Below are positions 11,201-22,080 of a stretch of DNA of 64,000 bases, one piece after another (position 1 is the first letter of the stretch; each line of letters begins with the position of its first letter). The notes under the pieces were generated by a model. That model was not told the origin of the DNA and did not search any database. It was given only the letters and a program-made list of their open reading frames with translations. A program made the translations under genes and the position numbers. Origin of the DNA: Pseudopyrenochaeta lycopersici (taxonomy: Eukaryota > Ascomycota > Dothideomycetes > Pleosporales > Pseudopyrenochaetaceae); the NCBI GenBank assembly GCA_003313425.1, contig NHZP01000002.1:1612001-1676000 (forward strand), in the 5' to 3' direction.

Positions 11201-11614
11201 TCGCCTGAACCAGCGACTCCGTCGAAAAGCGTCCGCACACATCAGAAAAGCCTCAGAAGTAGTAACCTCGTCTGGAACAGAGACATCTGACAGGTATACG
11301 TAGCATTTAGATGCATACTTGTACCAACGGAACATAGAGTTTATAGCTGTGCTAAGCTCATCGTTGGTAGTCTTGTCGATGCAGCAGGTATCCACCCAAA
11401 AGTACTCAAGATCATCCGCTGCAGCACGTTCGCAGCAGAAGCGGAGTTTGGCATTGCCAATTTTATCCTTGCCTGCGCCAGCGACGAGGTCATTGTACGT
11501 GACTTCTTGGCCCTCAACCCAGGTGTGCGAGAGGATGGCATAGGGTGGGAGGTCATCGTGGTTAAAGGAGACCAGCTCGAAGTTGTTGGCTGAGAGACGC
11601 TTTAAAAGACGCAT
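8240..11614 (-). CDS. HET-NB-ARC-TPR NOD-like receptor
   Basis: Two exons: 11614-10843 and 10779-8240. The 63-nt intron starts GTGCGT, has branch GCTAAC and ends AAAG; joining gives 1103 residues. Residues about 24-170 are a HET domain: YAILSHTWVEGQEVTYND, then FWVDTCCIDK..ELS.AINSMF.WY, then SRWFRRGWTLQELLAP. Residues 297-304 are the P-loop GLGGCGKS of an NB-ARC-type NTPase, with a Walker-B-like DDWLMIVDNAD and a later TTRSR. From about 683 come 42-residue kinesin-light-chain-type TPRs: one diverged unit, eight nearly identical units (725-1060), then one diverged cap. HET domains trigger cell death in vegetative incompatibility, so this is likely a cytosolic non-self receptor. Frame and all key motifs are intact. 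Confidence 0.93.
8372..9379 (-). repeat. Eight 126-bp tandem TPR-coding units
   Basis: Eight head-to-tail units of exactly 126 bp, each encoding YEEAESMNRETLAR.EKVLG followed by a variable 22-residue half ending in QGK. Units start (minus strand) at 9379, 9253, 9127, 9001, 8875, 8749, 8623 and 8497. Units 1-3 and 4-6 form two copies of a 378-bp super-unit. Unit 2 and unit 5 appear to differ at one base. Diverged half-matches flank the array at 9380-9505 and 8243-8371. Confidence 0.93.
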
Positions 11615-12620
11615 CGTAGCGACGGCATGCTCTTCCTCAGATAAGAGAGCTGCTCAAGTCAGTCATGAAGGCATGCGTTATGGTAGAATAGTACGAATCG
11701 TAGAGCAGTATTGTGTGTCTCATAAACTGTCAAAGATCTGTGAGCCTACAGGACGCACACAAAGCAGCCTTGGTGCTTACCCTGCTCAGCCGCAAACTCG
11801 TGTAGGCGGGGTTGGGCGCTTAAACGTAGACTTACCTGAGTCATGTCTAGCTTCTCGAGAATCTCGCCAGCCCGATAAAATCACAGCTCACGCTCTTCTA
11901 ATATCTTCCACAGTGAGCAAAGGAGCTCTCGTCTGGCGGCTCTAGCTTGATTGAGGCATTAACTTACGATTGGGGCGCAACAAGCCCAAGTAGCTAAATT
12001 ATTTGCTCGGAACAAGATCCTCCTATTTCGCTCTACGATGCACGCACCCTGCAGCGAATCCGAGACTGTCCGGCGCAACGCTCCTGTGTAGGCTTGCAAT
12101 GAAATATTGTATTACACGATAGAGAGGAGTTCTTAGTAAATGATGCACAGCACAGACAAAGGCCAGGATCTAATATACATATCCTGGAATTGTTTAGGCA
12201 TCTTGGTTGTAGGCCTTGTTGTGATGAAAAGCAAGGGTAGGTTCAGCTACATTGTTCTCCGCCACACAAGGATAGACTTTAGAGGCGTGCCTGATTTGGG
12301 CGTTTGTATTTAGATACCACGTTTACTGTATACAATCATTGCATACTTTGATCCATTTGGAATTGCAAGTCATTGTACATTTAACCACACCAATCCACAA
12401 GATTGATGTTCATCAAGTGTTTTTGGCTTATACCACAGCTCAACATTTGATATACTCAAAAACTGTAGCTATACTCTGCATGATGTTCCCCCCCGAAAAG
12501 ATCCCCAAGCGCCTCGCTATATGGACGCAAATAACTCCTTAATCCCTATGCTACTCTACGCCGTAGCTTTTTGCTCTTTTGAACGTACCTAGAAACGCCG
12601 AGATGTGGGGGATCTAAAAA
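11615..12620. other. Intergenic: NLR promoter side and AT-rich spacer
   Basis: About 1 kb upstream of the NLR and downstream of the Rad9-like gene. Part is AT-rich (about 12,100-12,550). The ORFs seen are short and unstructured. No element with terminal repeats was found. Confidence 0.45.
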
Positions 12621-15600
12621 TCACTCCTCGATCAGCGCGCCCAAAATCAAACTTTGAATAACAAACTCCGCGCACGTGATACGGACCTTACGCTTGCCGA
12701 TCTTTCCTCGAGCAACCAGCTCTTCTTTGTCCTCGTTCTCATCCCATTTCCTTTTCTTTACCTTCTTCCCCTTGGTGCCAGCTGCTTGCTTCTCAGTCCC
12801 AAAGAGCTCCGCAGCAGCTTCTGCAACACCCCTTTCTCCATTATCGACATAGACCCAATCCCACTGATCATCATGAAGCATCTGCGCCGCGGCCACGAGG
12901 TCAGCGCACCGACCAACTTTCGCAGATCCGAGTGCGTGTGTAAGAAAAACAAAGGGTTGGCGTTTTTCCACTTCTTTCTTGGATTTACCAGTGACAAGCA
13001 GAACGGATTGATCGTGCAGTAGTAAGTCGCGGCTGTGAACCGTTGCGGCAAAAGAAACGTCATCGGTGGCTGGGTCGTACATGCTCATGGTGCGTGAGCG
13101 CACAACGCCATTGGGGTCGAGAAATTTAGAGACACCGGCAGGAAGGAGATATCTCGCGAATGAGAGCGCGCTAGATGCTGATAGAGAGTCATGAATCCAG
13201 CGGAGATGCAAGCAAGGTACGTTGAGTGCGAGAGCTTGGATATACTTCGTACTGCGGGAGTGCGAATCTGAGATCAAAGCCACGAAGCCGAGATCCTTGT
13301 ACGCGTCCTTGATTGTGAGGCCGTAAAAGCCTTCCAAAGTTGAGAAAGATGTGTGCCGGCTTTGAGATGACGGGACGTCAGCAGACTCGCAATCGAAGAG
13401 CTCGTGGAAGCCTTGCTCTAAGACTTGACCACCGTTAGACTTGATCGTCCTTGCCATAGTTTCCTTATCAACGTCTGCAGCGGTTGAAGTGAGGACGAAA
13501 GCCATGTTCGCGAATATTCCACTACCAGACAGTGCAGTAGAAGCCACGGATGCGGCGCGAGTAGTTACATCTTTCAACAGCGAAGGTATGGTAGTTCCTC
13601 TGCGCGTGAAAGAGAGTGAAGCGAGCGGTTCTGTGACTGGCGTACCGATACGTGAGATAGGCTTGACAGGAGATGCTGGAGGTGAGAAGTTGAAAGACCG
13701 ATCGCGAAGCCTGGTCCACAGTCCAGTAGTCAAATATATGCTTGCCAAGGGTACCGAAATGTGCTCGCTCGATTGCATAGTCTTCCCTGCTGGCAAGCTG
13801 TCCCTTCTCTTCTCTTCAAGCACCACAGTGGCATACCCGAGACGATCAGTAGTGGGGAACGCTTCTCCGCCGAGATCGTCAATCTTGTCTTTGAAGCCAA
13901 CCACGATATACGTGTGCTTCTTCATTCCTGTCTCGTCAACCTTGACATAGTCCCCGGCACGCAGATCGAGCGCCCGAATATGTGCAGCATCCAGCATTGT
14001 TGTGTTGCCATCATCAAAGCGAATCTGGAGCTGACGCGACATCGATCGACCGACGCATGTGGCAGGGTAGTAGTGACTTCCCGGCCACGAGGCAAAAACT
14101 CGATTTGGTACAAGCACATCTCCCGCAGGTGTCCCATCACGGTCCGATACAGATGTATGCCACTTGGTAGGCTGCGGAGTTGGACCAGCAAGCTCATCTG
14201 GCTCCTCATCAGCATCGGGCATGTCGACATCGCTATGTTCAGTCCGCGCATCGCGTCTATGTCGGCTAGGTGTTTGAGGAGTGATTGCACGACTTGAAAA
14301 AGATCCTTTTGACCTTGATGGCGAATGGAGTGGCGATGACAGACTTTGGATGAGTTCTCTAGTGATCGACTTCAACGCACCCTTCTTCTGGGCTTGAGTC
14401 TTTGAGGGCCTAGCCCGTCCTACGGACTTCCGAATTGCTGGTCTTGTATGCGGGGCTTGTGCTTCCTTCCTAGCATTTGCAGCCGCAATTGCACCTCGAT
14501 TCTCTCGTGCTTGGACTGATGCCCTTGGCGGGGTAATTTCCAATGGTCGCTGCATTTCTCCGGGCGGCGAGGGAGGAGGATCAGAAAGCGACTCTGAATC
14601 GGTGGTCGGTTTGGCTGGGCTGCGGAAGACTCCGCGCTTCGCTGTATAGGTAACCTTGCGTCTCTTCACTGACAGGGGCGCAGGAGAAGAGCCGGCCAGC
14701 GAAATACGCGCTTCATTCTCGTCAAATCCGCTTAGTCGAGGCATCTCAATTTCCTCGTCAACTTGTGATTGTTGAGTTTCTGGCAAGTTAAGGATGTCGC
14801 CCACTGAACGAATGCGGTCACCTGGCTGGATGGCGTCGCTTCCATCTTCTTTGGAATTGATTGGAACGGTTGTGTCGGTCTGTGGCCCAGACAGTTGCTC
14901 CTGAGCAGTCTGAAATGGTTCTGTGCTATTGGTGTGGTTTGGCACATCAAGTATGCTTCCAGCACCGTTGATCAGGGCATTGTCTCGAAAGTATGATGGC
15001 TGTGTTTCGTCAAGTGCGTCCGTCTCCGGAACCGTATTTTGACGTGACATGCGGGATCCCTGTATGGGCTCATTCTGCATAGCGTCTTCATTCTCAACAG
15101 GATCACTCTGAGCCTCCTGCTGTTCTAAAATGCCCCATACTTCATGATCAGCCCCCGAATCTACTTTCTGGGGCTGGACCAAGTCTAATTCATCATCCTC
15201 ATCTGTATTGGCATCATTGGTCTCTGTGGCCTTGTCATTGTCGAGCTTTCGTCTTGCTATAGGTAAATCGTCCTCGTCGACAGCTAGAGGCTCAGTACTT
15301 TCTCGTACCTCTTCTCCGACAGCATATTCATCGTACGCATGCTCGTCGTATTCGACATCATCTTCGTGCGTGATATCCTCTCCGTGCGGCAGAACTGGAG
15401 GACTGCTAGGCACACGCTCTTCCTCTTCATGGGCGATCTTATCACTGGACGCCTTGTTAGGCTTCTCCTGACTGGATCTTGGCGGCATTGGCGGCATTGA
15501 TGATGAAATGACTTGGCTTGTATATCCAGTCTTCGTCACCATCGTGGTCTGGTTAATGCTGTACTGATTTGTTGATGGCGAGGAAGGGTAGCGCAAGGAT

Positions 15601-17417
15601 TTGGGTGGTGGAATACTATCGAAATCGAGCGCGATATCTGGTTGTGAATTCAAGACAGCAACAGAATCCTTGCTGCTTTGTGGTCGAAAGGTACCTCTGA
15701 GGAGTGACTGTGCTCCTGTCGGACGGAACTGAGACTCACGCTGCAACTGTGAGGAGGGAGTTGCTTGTTGAGAAGAGTGGTGTGAAGTCTGGCCCGAAGA
15801 AGGTGTATGATAAGGGTGTGAGGAGGTCTTGGGCACCTGCACCTTATTGTCCTTGTTGTTATTGTGTTTCACAGCGGCCCGTGCAGTGATGGGCACATCT
15901 TGAGACGACTCATCGGAGAAATCATTAGCTTCTTGCCCGTTCACCGACATGGATTGCGAAAGCTCATCCATTGAGTCATCATCTCCCTCTCGTGAAATTT
16001 TGGTTGCTGCCGTCCGTGTTGCTCTCCCTTTGGCCGGTGACGAATACTTCGCATTCACTTTGCGCTTTCTTACTGATTGCGGTGATGCAGGCGTCGGTGC
16101 TGAAATATTTGCCAGTGACCTGGCAGCATTACGGTGAAAGAGCTCCCTAGCCTTCCTGGCCTTGACTTGCCTAGATAGCTCTTGCCAGCTGTCCTGCTCA
16201 ACATCGACTACCTGTTCATCGCCCACTAAATGCTTTCGCCTCTCTTGCGACTGCTCCATAGTAAGATACTCGGTTCGTGGCTCGCTGGACGAGCGTAGAA
16301 TTGGATCAGACTTGGGAGTTTCGGGCTGCATAATCTTGATTGGGCTAGAGTACGCTGGGATTGGACTTGAGCGCCGTACGTTTGTGAAGTTCGGGGACGG
16401 TCGTGTGAAGACGATATCCTCATTGGCTCCGCCTACAGCAGGCGAGGTAGGCGCCTGAGTGTTGTGCCAGGCCTGTGTGAGTGACATTAGCGGCCCATCT
16501 GCGATCGCTCCATTGCCAAACCCTGCACCAAAGGCAGATACTGAAGCAACTGTGCCAGGCGTGGTGTTTGTTCGCACTGCTGAGCTCAGAACTGGGCCTG
16601 AGCTATCCCTCCGCCTAGCTGCGAACGCAGGCGTCTCGAACTTGAGCGGGCTTGTGGAAGCCAGATGATTGTGCACATGTTCTACTCGATCACTGGCACT
16701 GATTACGGTTGGGCTTGTAATTGTTGGATTCTGACGACGCGGGCTGGACTCGGCAACCTCGATGTTGTCGAATGGCAAGTCATCAGCCTCGTCGTCTTCG
16801 TCTTCTCCTTCGTCGTCGTGCTCTGTGAACAGCGATTTTGGACTAGGCAAGCGATTTGCGACCTCCATTACAGTTGGGTATACGCCGCTTGTCCATAATC
16901 TGTGCATCTGGCTGTCTGGCTGTGTATCGCCCGGAGCGTCCATGCCGTTGAAGCTGCGGTGCATCTTTTGGGCGCCCTGCACTTCAATCAAGTATCCCGT
17001 ACTGGTTGGCGCGCTGTGATGCTTTGGTAGGGCGGGTTTGACATACTGCGCGGCCGCAACGCGTCGTGGGGTCGGCGCGTAGTCGGGTTGGGCCAGCACA
17101 ACGACCAGGGCATTCGGTGGAGCGTCGGCACAATTCGGTCGCGGGGGCGCGGCAAAGGCCGAAACAGTGAGGCCTGAGTGGTGGCTCTCGGAAGAGGTGG
17201 TGAAGTGGAGCTGGTTGTCGCTGTGTGCCCGCTGCCTGAGGGCCTGGGAAAGTTGCGATGGGTCCTGCAAGTGGCGTTGAGGGTCAGTGAGGTGAGCGAC
17301 TCATGATCGCCGCAGTGAACCGGGGTGTCGGGATCTGTGCGTTATCGCGCTGAGAACGCAGGAACTCACATCGTAAAGCGTCTCCGCAAGCACGGTGGAA
17401 GCTTGCGATTCCGCCAT
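12621..17417 (-). CDS. Rad9/Crb2-type DNA-damage checkpoint mediator (Tudor-BRCT)
   Basis: Two exons: 17417-17370 (16 codons, MAESQASTVLAETLYD) and 17264-12621. The 105-nt intron starts GTGAGT and ends TTGCAG; the product is 1563 residues. The first 1050 residues are disordered, acidic and Ser-rich with many SQ/TQ sites, as expected of a Mec1/ATR-type kinase substrate. A Tudor-like module follows from about residue 1060: DVLVPNRVFASWPGSHYYPA, then LQIRFDDGNTTML and LRAGDYVKV. Two BRCT-like repeats end the protein. The first, from about 1262, has FVLTSTAADVDKETMARTIK and CLHLRWIHDSL. The second contains VLLVTGKSKKEVEKRQPFVF and WDWVYVDN. This order matches fission-yeast Crb2, budding-yeast Rad9 and 53BP1, nuclear adaptors that bind modified histones at breaks. 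Without the small first exon the frame lacks an ATG. Confidence 0.88.
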
Positions 17418-18120
17418 TGCAAAAGCAAATCTCACGGAGCACTCTCCAGGAAGTGGTGTTGGTCATGTCTCTCATAGCTTTCAGCCGAGAATGATTTGAC
17501 GCGCCAATTACCCGCGACACGCGAGTTCACGTGCTCACAGCCACGGATGTTTCTTTGTCCTATGCATCGGTCATGCTAGGAAATGAGTGCAAACGACTGT
17601 CAGTACCTGTATTTGGCGCGGAATTTAATGGCCAAGGCCAAGTACTCGGTGTGGTTTGTTGTATTCACACCGAGTCTGGCAAATCGCGTCCTGGAACAAG
17701 AGCAAGATAGAAGTATATAAATGAGGTGTACCTCAGTTGGAGTCGCATCGATCACTATGCCAGTGAAGGGTTACAACAGCTTCGACCAGCAACAGGGTCA
17801 TGAGTACTGGCCAATAAGCACAGCTTAATCGCAAAACGCACAGATATGAGGAGACCATGGCGAGACAACTGATAAAGCCACGCCACGCCAAGTTCTATCA
17901 TGTCAATGCACATATCATCCAAGACTCCGCAGCAACTATAAAACGAATTGACGTCTATCCATTTGACACAAAGATTGTACAAGCTTGTATTGCGCTTTCT
18001 TCCATTCGAAAGATGCTTTCCGTTTCAAACACCCGTATTCATCCGGCACCTCATTTGTTCCGTCTTTGCTGATGTCACCTGTGCATCTCCTACTTTCTTA
18101 CTATTCTCTTGCCCTACCGC
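17418..18120. other. Intergenic
   Basis: About 700 bases between the Rad9-like promoter side and the 3' end of the SDHC gene. Short AT-rich ORFs only. I see no RNA gene or repeat. Confidence 0.5.
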
Positions 18121-18723
18121 TTATCCAATAAAAGTGTAGTACAAGCTTCCGACAACCGAAAACGCAACCATGGTCCATCCGCTCCGAATGACAGTCTGGT
18201 TCTTGAACCCGATACCAACATCCCACGCCAGATGCCTGAGTCCATTCAAGCTATGGTAGAAGAATGGGAAGGCAAAGAAGGCCTTTAGTCCTACCTTCGC
18301 GATCGCTGACCATGCTGCAACAGCGGCGACCATTGACTGCGTCTCAAGGTGCCATCCAAGCGTAGGGGCGGCAAGGTATGCGATTCCGAAGATGTAGAGG
18401 GGCCCAGATAGCATAACGCCGGTGACACGGTTGAGCGCACTGCCGTACCAGGTGATTTGTGGGCGGTAAATGGAGAGATGCGGGGAGACGGGGCGTTGGA
18501 GTCGTTGCTTCGCGAGAATCTCAGCGCCCTCAGACTGCGAGGTGGTTCCAGTTGCAGCAAGTCTAGGTGGTGCTGTTAGTACCCGGGACCATGTGGCATC
18601 CGTCAATGGAAGAGCTTCGATGCTGTCATACCTTCGCTGTCCCACACGTCCCGCGGACTGAACCCTCAGACTAGGCGCCGCCGCCCGTCGCAGACCGAGC
18701 TGGAATATCCGCTGAGAAGCCAT
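18121..18723 (-). CDS. SDHC: Succinate dehydrogenase cytochrome b560 subunit (SDHC)
   Basis: Membrane anchor of respiratory complex II in the mitochondrial inner membrane; it binds heme b and ubiquinone. The start is the ATG at 18721-18723, followed by an Arg/Ala-rich presequence (MASQRIFQLGLRRAAAPSLR). The mature part has the family block RPVSPHLSIYRPQITWYGSA, then LNRVTGVMLSG, three hydrophobic helices and the heme-region motif HSLNGLRHLAWD. A canonical 69-nt intron is likely at 18631-18563 (GTATGA, TACTAAC, CCTAG). It has no in-frame stop and is a multiple of three, so the read-through gives 200 residues and the spliced form 177. I favour the spliced form because the joint (GQRR-LAATG) removes a presequence insert. 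The upstream region has two CCAAT boxes. Confidence 0.93.
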   Translation of the reverse strand: MASQRIFQLGLRRAAAPSLRVQSAGRVGQRRYDSIEALPLTDATWSRVLTAPPRLAATGTTSQSEGAEILAKQRLQRPVSPHLSIYRPQITWYGSALNRVTGVMLSGPLYIFGIAYLAAPTLGWHLETQSMVAAVAAWSAIAKVGLKAFFAFPFFYHSLNGLRHLAWDVGIGFKNQTVIRSGWTMVAFSVVGSLYYTFIG

Positions 18724-18840
18724 TGCACAGCGCTGATGTGCCAATTGCAGAGTGGAGAGTGTCGTGTGTAGTGGTGATGTCGATGCTCAAACTCACAAGC
18801 CAAGTCTCGCATCTGCCCGAATCCCGAGGTCTGCCGTTAC

Positions 18841-18879
18841 CCAATCAGTCAATCGCCTATTCAAAGCTGCTCGTCCAAT
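18841..18879 (+). promoter_or_regulatory. Two CCAAT boxes upstream of SDHC
   Basis: CCAATCA occurs at 18841-18847 and 18875-18881, about 120-160 bp upstream of the SDHC start (on the opposite strand to that gene). Respiratory genes in fungi are commonly controlled by the CCAAT-binding HAP complex; the link here is inference. The same spacer (18724-19554) also serves the divergent WDR89-like gene. Confidence 0.4.
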
Positions 18880-18881
18880 CA

Positions 18882-19554
18882 GAGCGCTGCTGCTTAGTCA
18901 TGCCACCCAACACCCGAAATCTTTTCGCGCGACCCGCAACGGTTTCTGTTTCTTCACGAACCTCGATATCGTCGACAGTGAGCGCTTTGCGTGCTGAGTT
19001 GTCGGAGTGACAACCCGTTGTCTGCTGGCGTTATGTCAGTGGATTGGGTTCATGAGAGTTCGGAGAGGGACGCCCGTAGTTAATCGCTCGTTTTGTCTTC
19101 AAGCTGTGGCTGCACGAGTTTCATATCAAGGCAACATATTATCTTAGAGATCGTAGACAGAGTGCTTGATGAGTCGGAAAGGCTGCTCGATGCTCTCGGA
19201 AATGCGAGCTGCGCAATCTCTAATTGTGGAGAGGACTGAATGTGGTTGTCCATTTGTTCCTGGGGAGAAATACTGATGTCTCGTTCGCATATACGAGGCT
19301 ATCACACGTTCGTTGTACGCGTTCTTAGCTCGCATTCCCCGTGTCTGCCTCAATCAAGCATGTTGGGTGTAGATGTGATGCTATGTACCATTGCTCTTAT
19401 GAAGATGGGCTGGCGGCAGGCTACCAAACGTCGTCCTCGCAAAATTTCTGCACTCCACACTCACCTCATCGTTTCCTCTACGACATGAGCTCGTTTGGTC
19501 GTGATTTTTAACACCGGTGACAAGCGCAACATTAGACCGCTTGCGCGCATCACA
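18882..19554. promoter_or_regulatory. Divergent promoter spacer SDHC / WDR89-like
   Basis: The remaining part of the 830-bp spacer between two divergently transcribed genes. No coding potential beyond short overlapping frames. Confidence 0.45.
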
Positions 19555-20949
19555 ATGGCACCGCTCACACAAATCTTCGCCTCAGACGTCGGCCTGCCAC
19601 CAAATTCGTACATCTACAGAATCATCTCCACAGCGTCCCGACAGGACGCGCTCACATACTCACAAACCGATCAATTAGCATTCATATCTTCTGATGACTC
19701 ACTGCGCTACCTTGATGCCTCCACGCTCAAACTACAACCTAACGGCATCATCAAATCTGTAAATGAGAAGGTGACGTGTTTGGAGAGGGCGAATGATGTG
19801 CCAAGTAATGTTATTGCTACCGCGGGAAGAGATGGATTAATTAGGTTCTGGGACAATAGAAACAGGCAGAAGGTGTTAGATATTGAGAGCCGTATGTCTC
19901 TTATAGATGAGAGGTGTCAAGAATGCGAAGCGCTGACAGAGAAGAAGCACACAAACTCATCTCAGCAATCGTATGTGATGCTCAACAAAACTTCATCGCG
20001 GCCGGTATTGAGAACCCAGATGATGGGCCTGGCGTTTCTCCTGTTTACGTTTGGTAAGCCAGATCCTACTCTACATTTAGGGATACTGAACGAGCTACAG
20101 GGATCAGCGCAACCCTTCGGCGCCTCTACGATCATATATTGAGTCCCATACCGACACAGTCACCTCTCTCCAGCTTCATCCTTCGCATCCTAATCTTCTC
20201 CTCTCATCTAGCACAGACGGTTTGATCAACATCTTCGACACATCACAGGCTGAGGAAGACGACGCCTTGTACCAGGTCATTAATCATCGCTCCGCTATCG
20301 CACATGCTGGCTTCATGTATCCCAGCACTGACATCTATGCGCTCGGCACTGATGAGACGTTAAGCTTCTATGCATTGCAAAGTCAGAAAGAGGAAGAAGA
20401 AGAGCCAGCACCAAAAGCATTTGGAGACGTTAGAGAGGCGCTTGGGTGTGAATACTTGGCCAAGATGCACTGGGTAGGTGGCGAGCCTTTTGTAGCTGCC
20501 GGAAAGCATAGGTATGTTGTGTCAAAGGGGCACAAGCATACAAGAAAAGCTAACAGCACCAAGTGAAAGCCGTCTCGATCTCATTCCCATGGCCAAAAAT
20601 ACAAGCGGGCCTCTTCAATACGACTTCAATGCAGGAAAGAGTATACACCTACCAGGCGCCCACGGCGAGGAGCTCGCTCGCGATCTTTTCACTGATATTC
20701 ATGTAAAAACAATCTACTCATCTATCCACCCATAACTTCAGCTAACACCATACCCAGACCCGAACGACATTTACGTGTGGTGAAGATGGGTTTATCCGCG
20801 CATGGAAGGCATCTTCGGATGAGAGCATGGACGTCGACGAAGAAGCAGAGCCAAAGAAGAGCAGCAAAGGCAGGAAGGAGAAGCGAAAAGAGAAGAAAGA
20901 CAGGAAGAGGGGTGACGAAAAAGATAAGGCGAGATACAAACCATACTAG
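19555..20949 (+). CDS. WDR89-type WD40-repeat protein
   Basis: Five exons give 394 residues: 19555-19891, 19948-20053, 20101-20511, 20564-20702 and 20758-20949. Donors are GTATGT, GTAAGC, GTATGT and GTAAAA; branch sites are GCTGAC/GCTAAC-like. The first acceptor could instead be six bases upstream (exon 2 from 19942), also in frame. WD signatures are LRYLDASTLKL, ATAGRDGLIRFWDNRNRQ, FIAAGIENPDDG..VYVWDQRNP, LLLSSSTDGLINIFD and TFTCGEDGFIRAWKA. The chain ends in a Lys/Glu-rich tail (KGRKEKRKEKKDRKRGDEK), possibly a nuclear signal. Architecture and the DxRN blade ends match WDR89/yeast YNL035C proteins, whose role is poorly defined. A single-frame reading would break it into fragments. Confidence 0.85.
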
Positions 20950-21342
20950 CCAAGTTTGTTGATAATGGTTAAGCGATCGCATCAATTCAGAAAACCTTTC
21001 GTAGCAGCCTATATTTTCCTTACCACAGCACCACTACTAACCTCCCACCGCCATGAACAACTAAATATAGGCTCCAATTAAGCCTACAGCCCTTTTTTTT
21101 CTGAACAGAGTAAGGTGAAATTTATCAACAAGGATCCAAGATACCTCAATTGTCTGCCTAGTCTGTCGGTTTCAGGCACCACTGTGAGGAAAAGCGGCTG
21201 AGAAATGCGGCTGACATGGGATACGAGTTGAGTAAATTTGCGCCCTTCTAGCCAATCTATTTCAGATATAAAGACGGTATTTGCCTGTAAAATTTTACAA
21301 GCACTTTTCACGACGCCTGCAACGCATCCGACGTTCGCTAAG

Positions 21343-22080
21343 ATGCCTCAACAAGTACCGTGTGCGATTCTTCCCGTCCCTATCGCTATTCCACGTATCA
21401 CATCTACAGAAAAGGCATCAGTATTTGATTACTACGGCCCAGTCACGCCCTCGCTTGCTTCGGAGGCATCGAAATTCCTTGCTTCTATCACCGACGCGGA
21501 CGAGGCAGAGACTGTGTCTGCTGTTGATTCATTCGTACATGCGACGCAAAATGATTGCATTGGCAGCGCTGAAGAGAAGGCAGCCTGCTGGTTCACAGTC
21601 CGTGTCACAAAGCCAACTGCAGAGTTTGAAGTTCCGAGATGGCACCAAGATGGCCGCATGTTTCCCTACGATCAAGGCCGCGAAGAGGTCGTGAGGAGCA
21701 AGTATGGGCTCACTTTGCTTGGGCCGTCTACTCTCATGTTGGAACCAAGTGCACATGTTTTCAGCGTATACCAGAGAGAAGAAACAAAGCACTTTTTAGA
21801 GCTGGAAAAACTCGGTCCAGAGCCCGCAGAAGAAGATGTGGACCAGGCATATGATGCATTGCGTGGCTGGCTGGCAGATGCGCTCAAAGATGCGAATCGG
21901 GTCCGAGTTGGAGACGGCGAAGTCGTCCGTTTTAGTTGGGGATGTGACGATAGTCCTGTGCATTCGGAGCCAGATCTCACGTCTGACAGGGTCTTTATGA
22001 CTGTGCTTTATGGTAGTGAATCCGAATTGCGAGGCATGTGTGACTGGAGAAATGCCGAGTATGGAAAATCTACCTCGTGA
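21343..22080 (+). CDS. Orphan fungal protein with oxygenase-like HxD motif
   Basis: Single-exon frame of 245 residues from the ATG at 21343 (MPQQVPCAILPVPIAIPRIT). I do not recognise a named family. The central part has VPRWHQDGRMFPYDQ, and the C-terminal part has DDSPVHSEPDLTSDRVFMTV. An HxD in the first half and a His plus a later Arg in the second half are the arrangement of Fe(II)/2-oxoglutarate oxygenases, so a double-stranded beta-helix fold is possible. That is inference from motif spacing only. No signal peptide or membrane segment is evident. Confidence 0.65.
   Translation: MPQQVPCAILPVPIAIPRITSTEKASVFDYYGPVTPSLASEASKFLASITDADEAETVSAVDSFVHATQNDCIGSAEEKAACWFTVRVTKPTAEFEVPRWHQDGRMFPYDQGREEVVRSKYGLTLLGPSTLMLEPSAHVFSVYQREETKHFLELEKLGPEPAEEDVDQAYDALRGWLADALKDANRVRVGDGEVVRFSWGCDDSPVHSEPDLTSDRVFMTVLYGSESELRGMCDWRNAEYGKSTS

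Noticed and set aside
13441..13950. Plus-strand ORF inside the Rad9-like gene
   Set aside because: Antisense to the conserved Tudor-BRCT coding frame.
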